DNA from: Echinochloa phyllopogon
Taxonomy: Eukaryota; Streptophyta; Magnoliopsida; Poales; Poaceae
Length of the DNA: 64,000 nucleotides
NCBI GenBank assembly: GCA_033239725.1
Contig: BTCW01000005.1
Span: 55,760,001 to 55,824,000 of the forward strand
Direction of reading: 5' to 3'
Below are positions 42,476 through 53,600 of the stretch, piece by piece (the stretch's first letter is position 1; every line of letters starts with the position of its first letter). The notes under the pieces were generated by a model. That model had not been told where the DNA came from. It was given only the letters and a program-made list of their open reading frames with translations, and did no database searches. Position numbers and translations under genes: made by a program.

Positions 42476-42794
42476 TACCTTTCTCCTTATCTACGTATCA
42501 TGAAAGAAGGAGCATCCTCCAATGGGAGCTTTGGGTCAGCAGTGCCCCAAATCATTCAGACACATCTGCGCCATACTATCACCCTGACGAGCATGGCATC
42601 ATCAAAAAGCAGATCGAGCCATCACCCAGGGTCTAGTGCTTCTTGTTGCCCCTACGTTTGTTCTCTCTTTTTCCCTGGCCTCCTCCTTATAAAGTTTAAT
42701 AAGTTATCCAACACCCACTTCTTTCTAATCATCCACACACATATGGCTGTCGTTTCTGAACATTAATTACCAGGTGAGTTAGAATTATGGAGGC

Positions 42795-45689
42795 TGCCCC
42801 GCTTCCAGGAAACGGTGCAGGAGGCCTGGCTCCTCCCCACGAACCACGTCGAACCCTTTCACCGCCTCGGCCACAAGCTCCATGCCACGGCTAAAGCACT
42901 ACGGAAGTGGAGTGCCTCGCTAATATCCGACGCTAAATTAAAATTCCAAATGGCACAGGTGGTCATCCAACTCCTGGACACGGCGCAAGACTCTCGCCCT
43001 TTATCTGATGCGGAGTTCAACATCCGTGCAAAACTCAAGAAGCGACTACTAGGCTGGGCCGTTATCGAGCGCGCACGCAAGCGCCAATCTTCACGGATTA
43101 AAAATCTACGCGAAGGGGATGCCAATACAAAATACTTCCACCTCAAGGTTAACTCACGACGAAGAAAAAATTTTGTCCAGCGCTTGCGAACAGATGGTGG
43201 ATGGGCGTTATCACACCAGGACAAAAGCAATGCAATCCAGCAGCATTTCACAACTTTCATGAGTACCCCCGGCCAGCGAACGTGCGACATTAATTGGGAT
43301 AGCATCGAACTCCCCAGAGTGGACCTATCACAGCTTGACATGCCTTTCGACGAGAAAGAGATAGCGCACGCCATATCCAAAATGCCATCAGACCGAGCCC
43401 CGGGACCGGACGGGTATACGGGCATTTTCTTCAAGAAGTGCTGGTCTATCATCAAGGGAGATGTAATGGCGGTAATTAACTCCTTTTACAACATGAGGTG
43501 CGCCGACTTCAACCTGCTCAACAAAGCCAACATTATCCTCATCCCGAAGAAAGAGGGAGCCGAATGCGTGTCTGACTACAGACCGATCAGCCTGATCCAC
43601 GCCATCGCCAAAATCATCACCAAGGCGCTTGCTCTTCGACTCGCCCCGTGTATGCGCTCGCTAATCTCGCCGTGCCAGAGTGCCTTTATCAAAGGCAGGA
43701 ACATCCACGACAATTACCTCTACGTGCGCAACATTGCCCGCCGCTTCCATCGTAACAAGATCCCTGCCCTTTTACTGAAGCTAGATATCTCCAAGGCCTT
43801 TGACTCAGTACGATGGGACTATCTATTCTCCTTAATGCAACACAGGGGCTTCCCCCAGCGCTGGCACAACTGGATCTCAGCCCTCCTCTCCACTTCCACT
43901 TCGAGGGTGTTGCTCAATGGCACCCCGCTACAGCCGATTCAGCATGGAAGGGGGCTTAGGCAGGGCGACCCTCTCTCGCCCCTCCTTTTCGTCCTAGCAA
44001 TTGATCCGCTCCAACACCTAATCGACCAGGCGACTGCAAGGAAATTGCTATCCAAACTTGGAAGCAAGGCAGCGCGTTTTAGGGCCTCCCTCTACGCAGA
44101 TGATGCGGCAATTTTCATCAAGCCAACGCGAAATGACATCACAAACATGGCTCGAATCCTCCAAAACTTTGGGGAAGCCACGGGCCTCTGCACCAATCTC
44201 CAGAAGACGCAGCTTTTTCCAATCCAATGTAATAACATCGACCTGGATTACCTGCTCACGAACTTCCCTGTCGCCAGGTCCTCCTTCCCGATGCGATACC
44301 TTGGCCTTCCGCTATCCATCAAAAGAATGAAAAAGGTGGACTTCCAGCCTCTGATGGACAAGACATTAGGCAAGCTCTCTTCATGGGCAGGTCGTAACCT
44401 CACACAAGCTGGCAGAGTCTGTCTGACAAAGTCCGTCCTATCCTCGCAGCCAGTATATTTCCTCACTGCACTAAGGCCAAGCAAAGAACTGATTAAGGAC
44501 ATCGACAAACTCAGAAGACGCTTCCTCTGGACAGGGGACAAGCAGCTGACGGGAGGAAAGTGTAAAGTCAATTGGACCCGAAGCTGTCTGCCAAAGGAGT
44601 GCGGCGGATTGGGAGTGCCAAATTTGGAGAAGTTCGCGAGGGCCCTGCGGCTCCGATGGCTTTGGCACCAGTGGGCCTCCGCCGAGAAGCCCTGGGTCGG
44701 AACCGAAACGCCATGTGATGACGAGGATAAGTTGCTCTTCGCCGCGTGCACCACGATCTCCCTCGGTGACGGAAAGAAGACCAGCTTTTGGGACTCAGGA
44801 TGGCTGCACGGGCGTAGACCCAAAGATATTGCGCCTATCCTTTTCGAAATTTCGAGGAAAAAGAAGAGATCCGTTCATGATGCATTGTTCAACGACACCT
44901 GGATTCATGACCTCAACATCGTTGGACATTTATCCAACGACCTCCTTGCTGCCTTCGTAGAGCTGTGGTCTCTCTTGCGGACGGTTCAACTACAGCCTCA
45001 CACAGAAGATAAAATCTCCTGGAAGCTAACTAAATCAGGAGAGTATTCTGCCGCATCCGCCTACAGAGCTCAGTTTCTTGGCTCCACCACTTCCCCACCG
45101 ATAAGTTCTATATGGCAGTCTTGGGCTCCCCCGAAGTGTAAATTCTTCGCCTGGCTCATCACCCAAAACCGGGTGTGGTCAGCAGACAGACTCGCAGCGC
45201 GAGGATGGCCGCACAGCGACACATGCGTCCTATGTCGCCGAACAATGGAATCCGCGCACCACCTGCTAGCGGGCTGCAGATACACCAAGAGAATATGGGA
45301 GCTCATCGCGGATTGGACGGCGCAGCCAGACCTCTCTCCAACTGTCTGGACACCGACTGGTGATGCCTTGCAATGGTGGACCATGATCACCACTCGCCCG
45401 AACTCCTCGCGAAAGGCGTTGAGAAGCCTCACCTTGCTCGTTATTTGGGAGATTTGGAGGGAGCGCAATGCTAGAACCTTTGACAGGCGCGAGTCTTCCA
45501 CGGCCACACTTATGGCAAACATCAAAAGCGAGGCATCTACGTGGATTCTTGCGGGGGCAAATGAGCTTGCCGCTCTTGTATCACGAGAGTAAAATTTTTC
45601 TTCATGTAAATTGTGATTGACCGCACCTTGTACTCCCCTCTTTTTCAATGAAATAGGCATAATCTCGTGCCCGTTCGTTCAAAAAAAAA
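42795..45689 (+). mobile_element. L1-type LINE, 5'-truncated, with 14-bp target duplication
   Basis: AGAATTATGGAGGC flanks the element at 42781-42794 and 45690-45703. The 3' end is CGTTCGTTC followed by poly(A). The 5' end lies within ORF2, downstream of the endonuclease domain, so the copy could not move by itself. The clear duplication and unbroken frame indicate a young copy. Confidence 0.92.
42797..45592 (+). CDS. LINE ORF2 fragment: reverse transcriptase and zf-RVT region
   Basis: 931 codons are open from the element's first bases; there is no start codon of its own, as the N-terminal endonuclease is lost by truncation. Visible motifs: SDYRPISLI and QSAFIKGRNIHDN, LLKLDISKAFDSVRWDYL near residue 327, GRGLRQGDPLSPLLF, and the catalytic YADDAAIF near 433. 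The C-terminal zf-RVT region has PPKCKFFAWL near 777 and C..C with AHHLLAGC. Reverse transcriptase would copy the LINE RNA at a nicked target. No frameshift or stop interrupts 2.8 kb. Confidence 0.9.
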   Translation, partial: PRFQETVQEAWLLPTNHVEPFHRLGHKLHATAKALRKWSASLISDAKLKFQMAQVVIQLLDTAQDSRPLSDAEFNIRAKLKKRLLGWAVIERARKRQSSRIKNLREGDANTKYFHLKVNSRRRKNFVQRLRTDGGWALSHQDKSNAIQQHFTTFMSTPGQRTCDINWDSIELPRVDLSQLDMPFDEKEIAHAISKMPSDRAPGPDGYTGIFFKKCWSIIKGDVMAVINSFYNMRCADFNLLNKANIILIPKKEGAECVSDYRPISLIHAIAKIITKALALRLAPCMRSLISPCQSAFIKGRNIHDNYLYVRNIARRFHRNKIPALLLKLDISKAFDSVRWDYLFSLMQHRGFPQRWHNWISALLSTSTSRVLLNGTPLQPIQHGRGLRQGDPLSPLLFVLAIDPLQHLIDQATARKLLSKLGSKAARFRASLYADDAAIFIKPTRNDITNMARILQNFGEATGLCTNLQKTQLFPIQCNNIDLDYLLTNFPVARSSFPMRYLGLPLSIKRMKKVDFQPLMDKTLGKLSSWAGRNLTQAGRVCLTKSVLSSQPVYFLTALRPSKELIKDIDKLRRRFLWTGDKQLTGGKCKVNWTRSCLPKECGGLGVPNLEKFARALRLRWLWHQWASAEKPWVGTETPCDDEDKLLFAACTTISLGDGKKTSFWDSGWLHGRRPKDIAPILFEISRKKKRSVHDALFNDTWIHDLNIVGHLSNDLLAAFVELWSLLRTVQLQPHTEDKISWKLTKSGEYSAASAYRAQFLGSTTSPPISSIWQSWAPPKCKFFAWLITQNRVWSADRLAARGWPHSDTCVLCRRTMESAHHLLAGCRYTKRIWELIADWTAQPDLSPTVWTPTGDALQWWTMITTRPNSSRKALRSLTLLVIWEIWRERNARTFDRRESSTATLMANIKSEASTWILAGANELAALVSRE

Positions 45690-45798
45690 AGAATTATGGA
45701 GGCCCTAATCTAAATGCCCCCCTGGGTTCTGCTGTAATTTCACGTCTCATTCAGGCGTGTGAGTGGTTAGCACTTTGCATCTGATCTGATCTCTCTCG

Positions 45799-46094
45799 GG
45801 GCGGTGTTCACTTCCCTTCAAATCCAAAACTTCTCCCAAACTTTCTCTCTCTAAACTTCACTATTCACTATCACATCAAATCTCTTTCCTCATGCATGGA
45901 GCATTAAATATAGGTAAATAAAAAACTAAGTGCATGGTTTTGATGTACACGACGAGACGGATCTTTTGAGCCTAGTTAAGTCATGGTAGGACAATGATTA
46001 CCACGAACAAACGAAAAGTGCTACAGTGCGCTACAGTGTTCGATGTGACATTTCATCCAAATTCACGTTCTCTTTTTAGGAAGTGAACACCGGC
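45799..46094. mobile_element. MITE with GGCGGTGTTCACTTCC ends
   Basis: About 295 bp. The left end GGCGGTGTTCACTTCC matches the complement of the right end GGAAGTGAACACCGGCC. Same family as 33600-33910. Confidence 0.78.
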
Positions 46095-46859
46095 CAGAGG
46101 TGCATGTGTGTCCGGGGCCTGCAGGGGAGGACCAAGCATTAGCAAGCAAGTTAAGATGGATCGAGTTGGAGGAGCGGACATGCCAGCTCTGTTATTGGAG
46201 GATTGACAGCGAGGGTTGGCATTGTCATGCGTGTCTCTTGCTGCCTTCATATGTCCTTGTCCATCATTCCTCGGGGTCCAGGGCCAATGCCTTGCAAGCT
46301 AGCGCCTCCTCTTGTTACCATCTGTCAGGCCACGGTGGAACCCAAGTTTTGACACCACAGTTGACAGGGATAAGTAAGTCCAGAAATGGATATATCATAT
46401 AGATGAGATTCTTTTATTAGTCTGGATTTGAAATCATCGGACAGGCAGGACCATGCCATAAACCACTGAACACGTCAAGGGGAATTTTCCATGATTGATC
46501 TGCCTGGAAAAATTCACATGATTGGTTATCAGTTTTTAGTATCTTCCTCCTCATCTTGCCTGAAAAAAGAATTCATTATTGACCATATCAGTTCAAATGT
46601 TTTTTCTTTGATTTTAATCATGATGAGATTGAATAGTCAGCTTGGGCATTCGGCGGTAATATTTTAGTTTCATCAGTAGTGGCTTTACAATCCTCCATTT
46701 TCTAAAAAAAAATCATGCTATGTTTGAATCTTGAAGTGGTCCATGAGTTGACATGACCTCCACTACTGACTACCCTGTTCCAGTCAACCCTCCTGCCCAC
46801 CATTTACTTTCGGGGCAAGTCTCCCCGCTATCCACCCTCACAGTAAAAATGCTATCGGA

Positions 46860-47105
46860 CGAAAAGGTAATAAAAGTGTCAACACTATACTATTTTTCGT
46901 TTGTGTAGCACATTGTACTATTTTTTATTTATTTATGATAATTATTGTTCTACCATGATCTAACTAGACTCAAAAGATTCGTCTCGTCGTGTACATTAAA
47001 AATATACAATTAATTTTTTTATTTATCTATATTTATTGCTTCATGATGTGTCGATATTTGATGTAATGTGATAAAACTTTTGCATAATAAAAACACAGCC
47101 ACAAT
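46860..47105. mobile_element. Diverged MITE of the same family, opposite orientation
   Basis: The reverse complement contains GTACACGACGAGACGAATCT and TTTTGAGTCTAGTTAGATCA, as in the copies at 33600 and 45799. The ends are eroded and the boundaries approximate. Confidence 0.6.
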
Positions 47106-47641
47106 AAAAACGGCAAATAAAGGTTGACCCCACCACTCGTTTTTACCCACACGGCCACGCCACTTGAATTAAATGCCCTGACCGTGACTAATCAAATCAA
47201 ATACAGTTGCAGCATGAAAGCAAAGAAAACATTTTTTAACAAAATAAATGCTAAAAATTAAACAAAAAAAGGCACCTGCACCCGTTGCAGCAAAGGAAGA
47301 TCACAACCTCCATGGCTCTCTCTCTAAACACACAGAAAAAACCACCACCACCTCTCTCTATCTCATCATCTCTCTCTCATCAAAGGCTACTCAAGTCATC
47401 GTTGCAGCAAGTAGTATCATTAGCAGGGGAGCCTCCAACTGCGGCATGCATATCTATTAGCAATTTATTTATTTATTAAATTGCTCCGCCCCGGACTCCA
47501 ACTCCATCGCCTCCCACCACCTAAACCCAAAAACAATTCGGGCAACCACAGCGACGAGGCGGAGCCGAGGCGAGCCAACTCCCCTCCCAGCGGCGACGAG
47601 CAGCCTCCGGCGGAAACCCTAGCAGGCTGAGCGAGCGCGCA

Positions 47642-50600
47642 ATGGCGGAGGACGGCGACAAGGCCGAGCCCGCCGCGGCGGCGTCTGCTGCGGCCGCGGA
47701 GGAAGGAGGAGGAGCGGGGAAGGGAGGCAGCGAGGAGCAGAGCGTGAAGCTCTTCGTGGGGCAGGTGCCCAAGCACATGACGGAGGCCGAGCTGCTCTCC
47801 TTGTTCCGGGAGGTTGCCGCCGTCGACGAGGTCACCGTCATCAAGGACAAGGTCACCAAGGTCTCCCGAGGTGCGGATCCGCGGGCCCGGATCTGGGCTC
47901 GCCACCCTCGCTCGCGCTCCGGGACGCTTGTTACGCTTCGATTTGGTGTAATGCCAGAGCTTTCTTGCTCTGCTGAGGTGTTTTTGCTTGGCTGTGTTTG
48001 GGGGCAATGCGCTCCGAGGAATCTGGGCCTTGCGGTTCGTGTTTCTAGTGTTTTGACTTGCTTTTTTTTTTGCTGCTGGGGATCGATTTGCTCCAACGCT
48101 GGAGGGAGATCTCGCGTCGAATTCTCTGGTTGGTGGGGTTTGAGCACGAATTTTAGCTTATTAGGTCTCAAAATTGTGTTGCTTTAGTGTGCAGTACGCT
48201 CCAATGCCTGAGCTAAATTGTTGCGTTTTGCCTTTCTGTTTTTGAAATTCAGATTTTGTTGGCTCCATATTTTCATTTTGGATTTTTGCAAAGAAAAAAC
48301 TATATATACGTGTCTGGTGTGGCTTGAGCTTGTTTTGGTGCAATGCAGGCTTAAATGTGCTATATTTGCGTGGAATTTTTGCTATCTTTAGCTGCTTGGT
48401 CTCGATTGGCTTCAGGGTGTTAGGTTGATCTCTCAGCCCACACGGTCCAAAGGCCGTGGGCCTTGATCCGCGCCCTGATCGGGGGCGCTCAACCCAACCC
48501 ATGGTTGGTGGGCCCCTGTCACCCTGCGCTATAAAGAGAGGTGGGGGCCGCCGGCTCTACTCACGAGGTTGACCGGAGCCGTCAGACCCACCGAAACACC
48601 AATCCGATCTAGGGTTAGCGCGGGCAGTGACGGGAAGACCCGCCACCGCTGCCACGACGTCCACGCCGGACTCCGTCGCCGTTCCGGGCCAGTGCCGGTG
48701 GCGACCCGAAGGCCGGCGGGATCTCCAACTGCGACGCACTCCTACAACTACACTGCGCGACGCTGCCTTGCGCAGACCTCCACCAACAGAACAGGCCATG
48801 GCGACAGGAGCTGCCGCGACCGGCGGGGACGGTATGAACTCGATCCCCTCTCTTTCACATACAACACACAGAACATATGCATGAACACGCACACCCAGAC
48901 ACACATCTACAATGTATTAGCGACACAACAGATCTAACAATGGTATCAGTTTAGCCATGAGTTAGTAGATCCACTCGGGAAACACGAGAAATCCGAGAAA
49001 AAGAAAGCAAATCGAACCCAAACCCTAACCCTAACCATAGATCCAAAGTTAACATACCTCGGTATGCCGTCCACGGGCGGCATCACCACCACCCTCATCA
49101 CCCCTACAGATCTCCTCGACGGAGCCGCGCGCGAGACGCACGCGACTCCGGCGAGGAGGCCCGCAAGGGCGCAGAGCGGCGGCGACGACATGACGATGTC
49201 GTTTTCGCGCGCACAGCTCTGAGCGCACGGAGTTCGCCGGCCATTGTGGCGGCGGAGCTCCGGCGGCGCGCCGTCGGTAGGCCACCGACGACGCGCGCGC
49301 ACGCGCGTAGACCTAGCTACGGCTAGCACAGAGAGGGGTACAGAGAGGAGAAGGAGAACCGCTGGCCATGGCTCATAGGCCATGGCGAGGCGGAGCAAGG
49401 ACTGCGGCACGGCGGCGTGTGGCCGCCGGCCATGGCGAAGCGCGGCGGCGCGGCGCTGAGCGCCGTTTCGCCAGCGAGAGAGAGAGAGGAGCGCTGCGGC
49501 GCGGAGGAGAGAAATGCGCTAGGGTTTTGGGCGACGCTCGACCGGCGGGCTTTTATACCTCCTACTTTCGCTCTCGACCGTCGGATTTGATGAACGGCCG
49601 AGATTGACGCGGGCGGGGGCGCGGCTGCGGCGCTGGGCTCAATTGGCGGCCCAGGCCCAGGTTGCGGCCCGCGCGCGCGAGGGGTTTGCTCAGCAGGCCG
49701 AAACAGTATTGGGCCGCAGCCGCGAGCTGCATTTTGGCCCAACAGAAACAGTTCTGCACAGTAGCTTTTCGCATTTATTTGAATTGATTTCAGTCAAATT
49801 TTGCTCAATTTGAATAGAAATTTGAATAGAATTTGCCCCTGTTTAAATTTGAACCAAAGGGATAATTTTCAGAGGGTAAATAGAGTATTTCGCTACTGTC
49901 CATGTGAATTTATTTAAAGTTTCCGCTGCTAGATATTTATTTTGACTTGCATTTAAATTTGAACCAAAGGGATAATTTAATTTCAAGTCACAGATAAAAT
50001 TTCAGATTTATTGTGATATTGTTATTTTCTGACCAAAGTTGATAATAACAATATTATAATTTTATAGATGTTTATTGATTATTGCATTATTACTTTTTCT
50101 GCCCAAAGGTGATGAAGTTTAATGTAATACGGCATTGTCATTATGTTATAATGTTCTCACTTAATATGAATTAATTTCAGCTGCGGGTTCCATGATGGTT
50201 TCCATCAAGGATATTCCCATTCTTAAAGGAGATAATTATAATGAATGGTATAAGAAGGTGGACTTCTTTTTACCATGACAGAGCTGGACTGGGTCCTCAC
50301 TGCACCGGTTCCAGCTGAGCCTGAGATGCCGGTCAGAGGGGCTGATGTGACAGATGCTGTTTGGCAGCAGACAGAGCAGGCCTATACGGTCAGCAAACAG
50401 AAATTTGACACAGAGAATGCCAAATGGATTACTGCTAACAAGAAATGTTTGGCAGTGGTCAAGAACACCAAAGGGCCTTCTGTTTTTGGGGCAATTAAAG
50501 ACTGTCATAATGTCGTTGAGTACTTGGCGAAGTTAAAGAGTCAGTACACTGGCTCTTCAAAGACCTATGCCTCTCAGTTGATCAAGCAGTTGATCAACGC

Positions 50601-53600
50601 CAAGTACACAGGCGGCATCAGAGAGCACATACATCGCTTAATTCACATAAACAATAAGCTCAAGCCAATGGATGAGGACTTGAAAGAGAGTACCATCATT
50701 CATTTGGTTTTTGCTTCATTGCCAGATGAGTTTGAGAACTTCGTTGTTAACTACAATGTTAGTTCTGAGAAATGGGACATAGAAAAGACCATAGCGATGT
50801 TGGCTCAAGAGGAGGAAAGGATAAAGATAGCACGGGGTAACAATGTTAACCACGTGCAAAAGAAGAAAAATAACAACAATGCGTCTAACAACGCAAAAGG
50901 AAATCCCTCCTCTAAGGGCAAAGGCATTCAGCACTCCCAGCAGCACAGACCTAAGGAAGGGCAAACCACAGTGGAGAAAGATCAGTGTCTCTACTGCAAG
51001 GAGAAGGGGCACTACAAGAAAAATTGTGCCGCCTACTTAAAGATGATCATGGAAAGGAAAGGTGAGAATGTTATTTCATTCGTAAATGAATCTCTGTATA
51101 TAGATTATTCCACATCTACTTGGTGGATTGACTCAGGAGCAACAATTCATGTTGCAAACTCTTTACAGGGATTCCGTTCGACGAGAACTACTCAAAGAAA
51201 CGAAAGGCGAATTAAAGTCGCAAATGGAGTCGAAGCAGAAGTGAAGGCGGTGGGCGACCTTCTCCTAGAGCTCGACACCGGATTTGATTTATTTCTTAGA
51301 GATGTTTTCTTTGTGCCTAGTTTACAGAGGAACTTAATAAGTGTATCTCGTCTAGATGATGATGGATATGGATGTCATTTTGGAAATGGCATGTGTGTAA
51401 TAGATTTTAAAGATACAGTTACTACTATTGCTTTTAAGAAAAATGATCTTTATTTGTTATCACTACGTGAAAGTGTGAATTCCGTATGTGATGTGAATGC
51501 GCTTGTATCCCCACCCACAGCTCATAATAGAAAACGAAAGAGAACTCAAGACACGTCGTCGAAATTATGGCATTGTCGCTTAGGCCATATTTCGAGGGGG
51601 AGAATAGAAAGGCTGGTTAAGAATGACATTCTTCCTCCTCTAGAGTTCTCAGACTTAGATAAATGCGTTGATTGCATAAAAGGAAAATACATAAAGATCA
51701 CAAAGAAAAATGCTGAACATACCGCAGGTGTTTTAGAGTTAATTCACACAGATATCTGTGGTCCGTTTTCAGTTAAAAGCATAGATGGTTTTGACTCGTT
51801 CATTACTTTTACTGATGATTATTCCCGTTATGGATATATTTATCCAATAAAAGAAAAATCAGAAGCGTTGGATAAGTTTAAAATATTCAAGGCTGAAGTT
51901 GAGAATCAACATAATTTAAAGATAAAGATAGTACGTTCCGACCGTGGAGGGGAATACTATGGTCGACACACCCCGTATGGCCAAGTTCCAGGACCTTTCG
52001 CGAGGTACCTAAGGGAACAAGGTATAGTTGCCCAGTACTCTATGCCGGGCGATCCTCGGCAGAATGGAGTCGCTGAAAGACGTAACCGTACCCTTATGGA
52101 TATGGTGCGAAGCATGATCAGCTACTCTACACTACCAGTGAGCTTATGGATGGAGGCTTTAAAAACTGCCACCTATATTCTCAACAGAGTTCCCAGTAAA
52201 GCGGTGCCAAAAACACCGTATGAGCTGTGGACAGGCAGAGTACCCTCATTGAATCACCTACGGGTGTGGGGGAGCCCTGCTGAGGCAAAGATATTCAACC
52301 CGACCATTGGGAAGCTAGATCCCAAGACAGTGAGTTGCCATTTTATTGGCTATACAGAGAAATCAAAAGGATATCGTTTCTACTGTTTTGACAAAGTCAC
52401 AAAGTTTGTGGAAACGAGACATGCTGCTTTTCTTGAAGAAGAAATGATACGGGGGAGCATGGAAGCTCGAAAGATTGATCTTGAGGAGAGGCGGGTGTGC
52501 GCACCCAATCCAATGATTCAGGAGCCATTTTTCGAACTACCTGTTGAGCCTACGCCGACGGTGCCAGACACTGCGGCTCCAGCTCCTGTGGTGGTTCCTC
52601 CTGTGGCAACACCGAATGCAAATGTGGAACCTGTCCCTCAGGATCCTATAGAAAATGTTGCTGCAGATCAGGGGGAGCATCAACAGCCTCCAATAGAAAA
52701 TGTTCCAAATGTAGAGGCCCCTAAAAGGTCTCAAAGAGCAAGAAAGTCAGCAATTCCTGATGACTATGAAGTGTATAACACAGAAGAGTTTCGAATGGAG
52801 GATGATCCTATTTCATTCGAACAAGCCATGAGAAGCGAAAACTCATCCAAGTGGCTTGAGGCCATGGAAGATGAAATGAAATCGATGAGTACCAACCGTG
52901 TTTGGGACTTAGAAGAAATTCCTAAAGGAGCCAAAACAGTAGGCTGCAAATGGGTCTACAAGACGAAACGTGACTCCAAAGGGAATGTGGAAAGATTTAA
53001 AGCGCGTCTTGTGGCGAAGGGTTTTACACAAAAGGAAGGAATACATTACAATGAGACTTTTTCTCCGGTCTCATGTAAGGATTCCTTCAGAATCATAATG
53101 GCATTGGTGGCGCATTTCAATCTCGAATTGCACCAGATGGATGTAAAGACGGCATTCCTTAATGGGGATCTTGAAGAAAAAGTTTACATGGCTCAACCCA
53201 AAGGTTTTGTCGTGGAAGGAAAAGAACACATGGGATGTCACCTAAAGAAATCCATTTATGGGTTAAAACAAGCTTCGAGACAGTGGTACTTGAAGTTCAA
53301 CGAAACGATAAAGAGTTTCGGGTTTAATGAAAATGTTGAGGACAATTGCATTTATGCAAAATTCCAGAAAGGCAGTTACATCTTTCTCATCCTTTACGTG
53401 GATGACATTCTACTGGCAAGTAACAATGTCAACCTATTATTGGAAACGAAGAAGTTCCTGTCCTCGAACTTTGATATGAAAGACCTTGGTGAAGCCTCAT
53501 TCGTTTTGGGAATCGAAATTCACCGAGATAGATCAGATGGGGTATTAGGATTATCTCAACAGACGTACCTGGAAAAGGTTCTAGAAAAGTTCTGTATGCA

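Larger units (their letters stand above)
45704..47641. other. Intergenic with two MITEs; promoter/leader of the RRM gene at the end
   Basis: No gene is seen. CT-rich stretches at 47350-47390 and the GC-rich 47480-47641, with AAACCCTAGC just before the ATG, look like promoter and 5' UTR of the gene at 47642. Confidence 0.5.

Noticed and set aside
48557..48937. Gene in the Copia LTR (frames repeated at 54698-55078)
   Set aside because: Both copies are in the LTRs; there is no domain and the frames are not conserved beyond the LTR identity.
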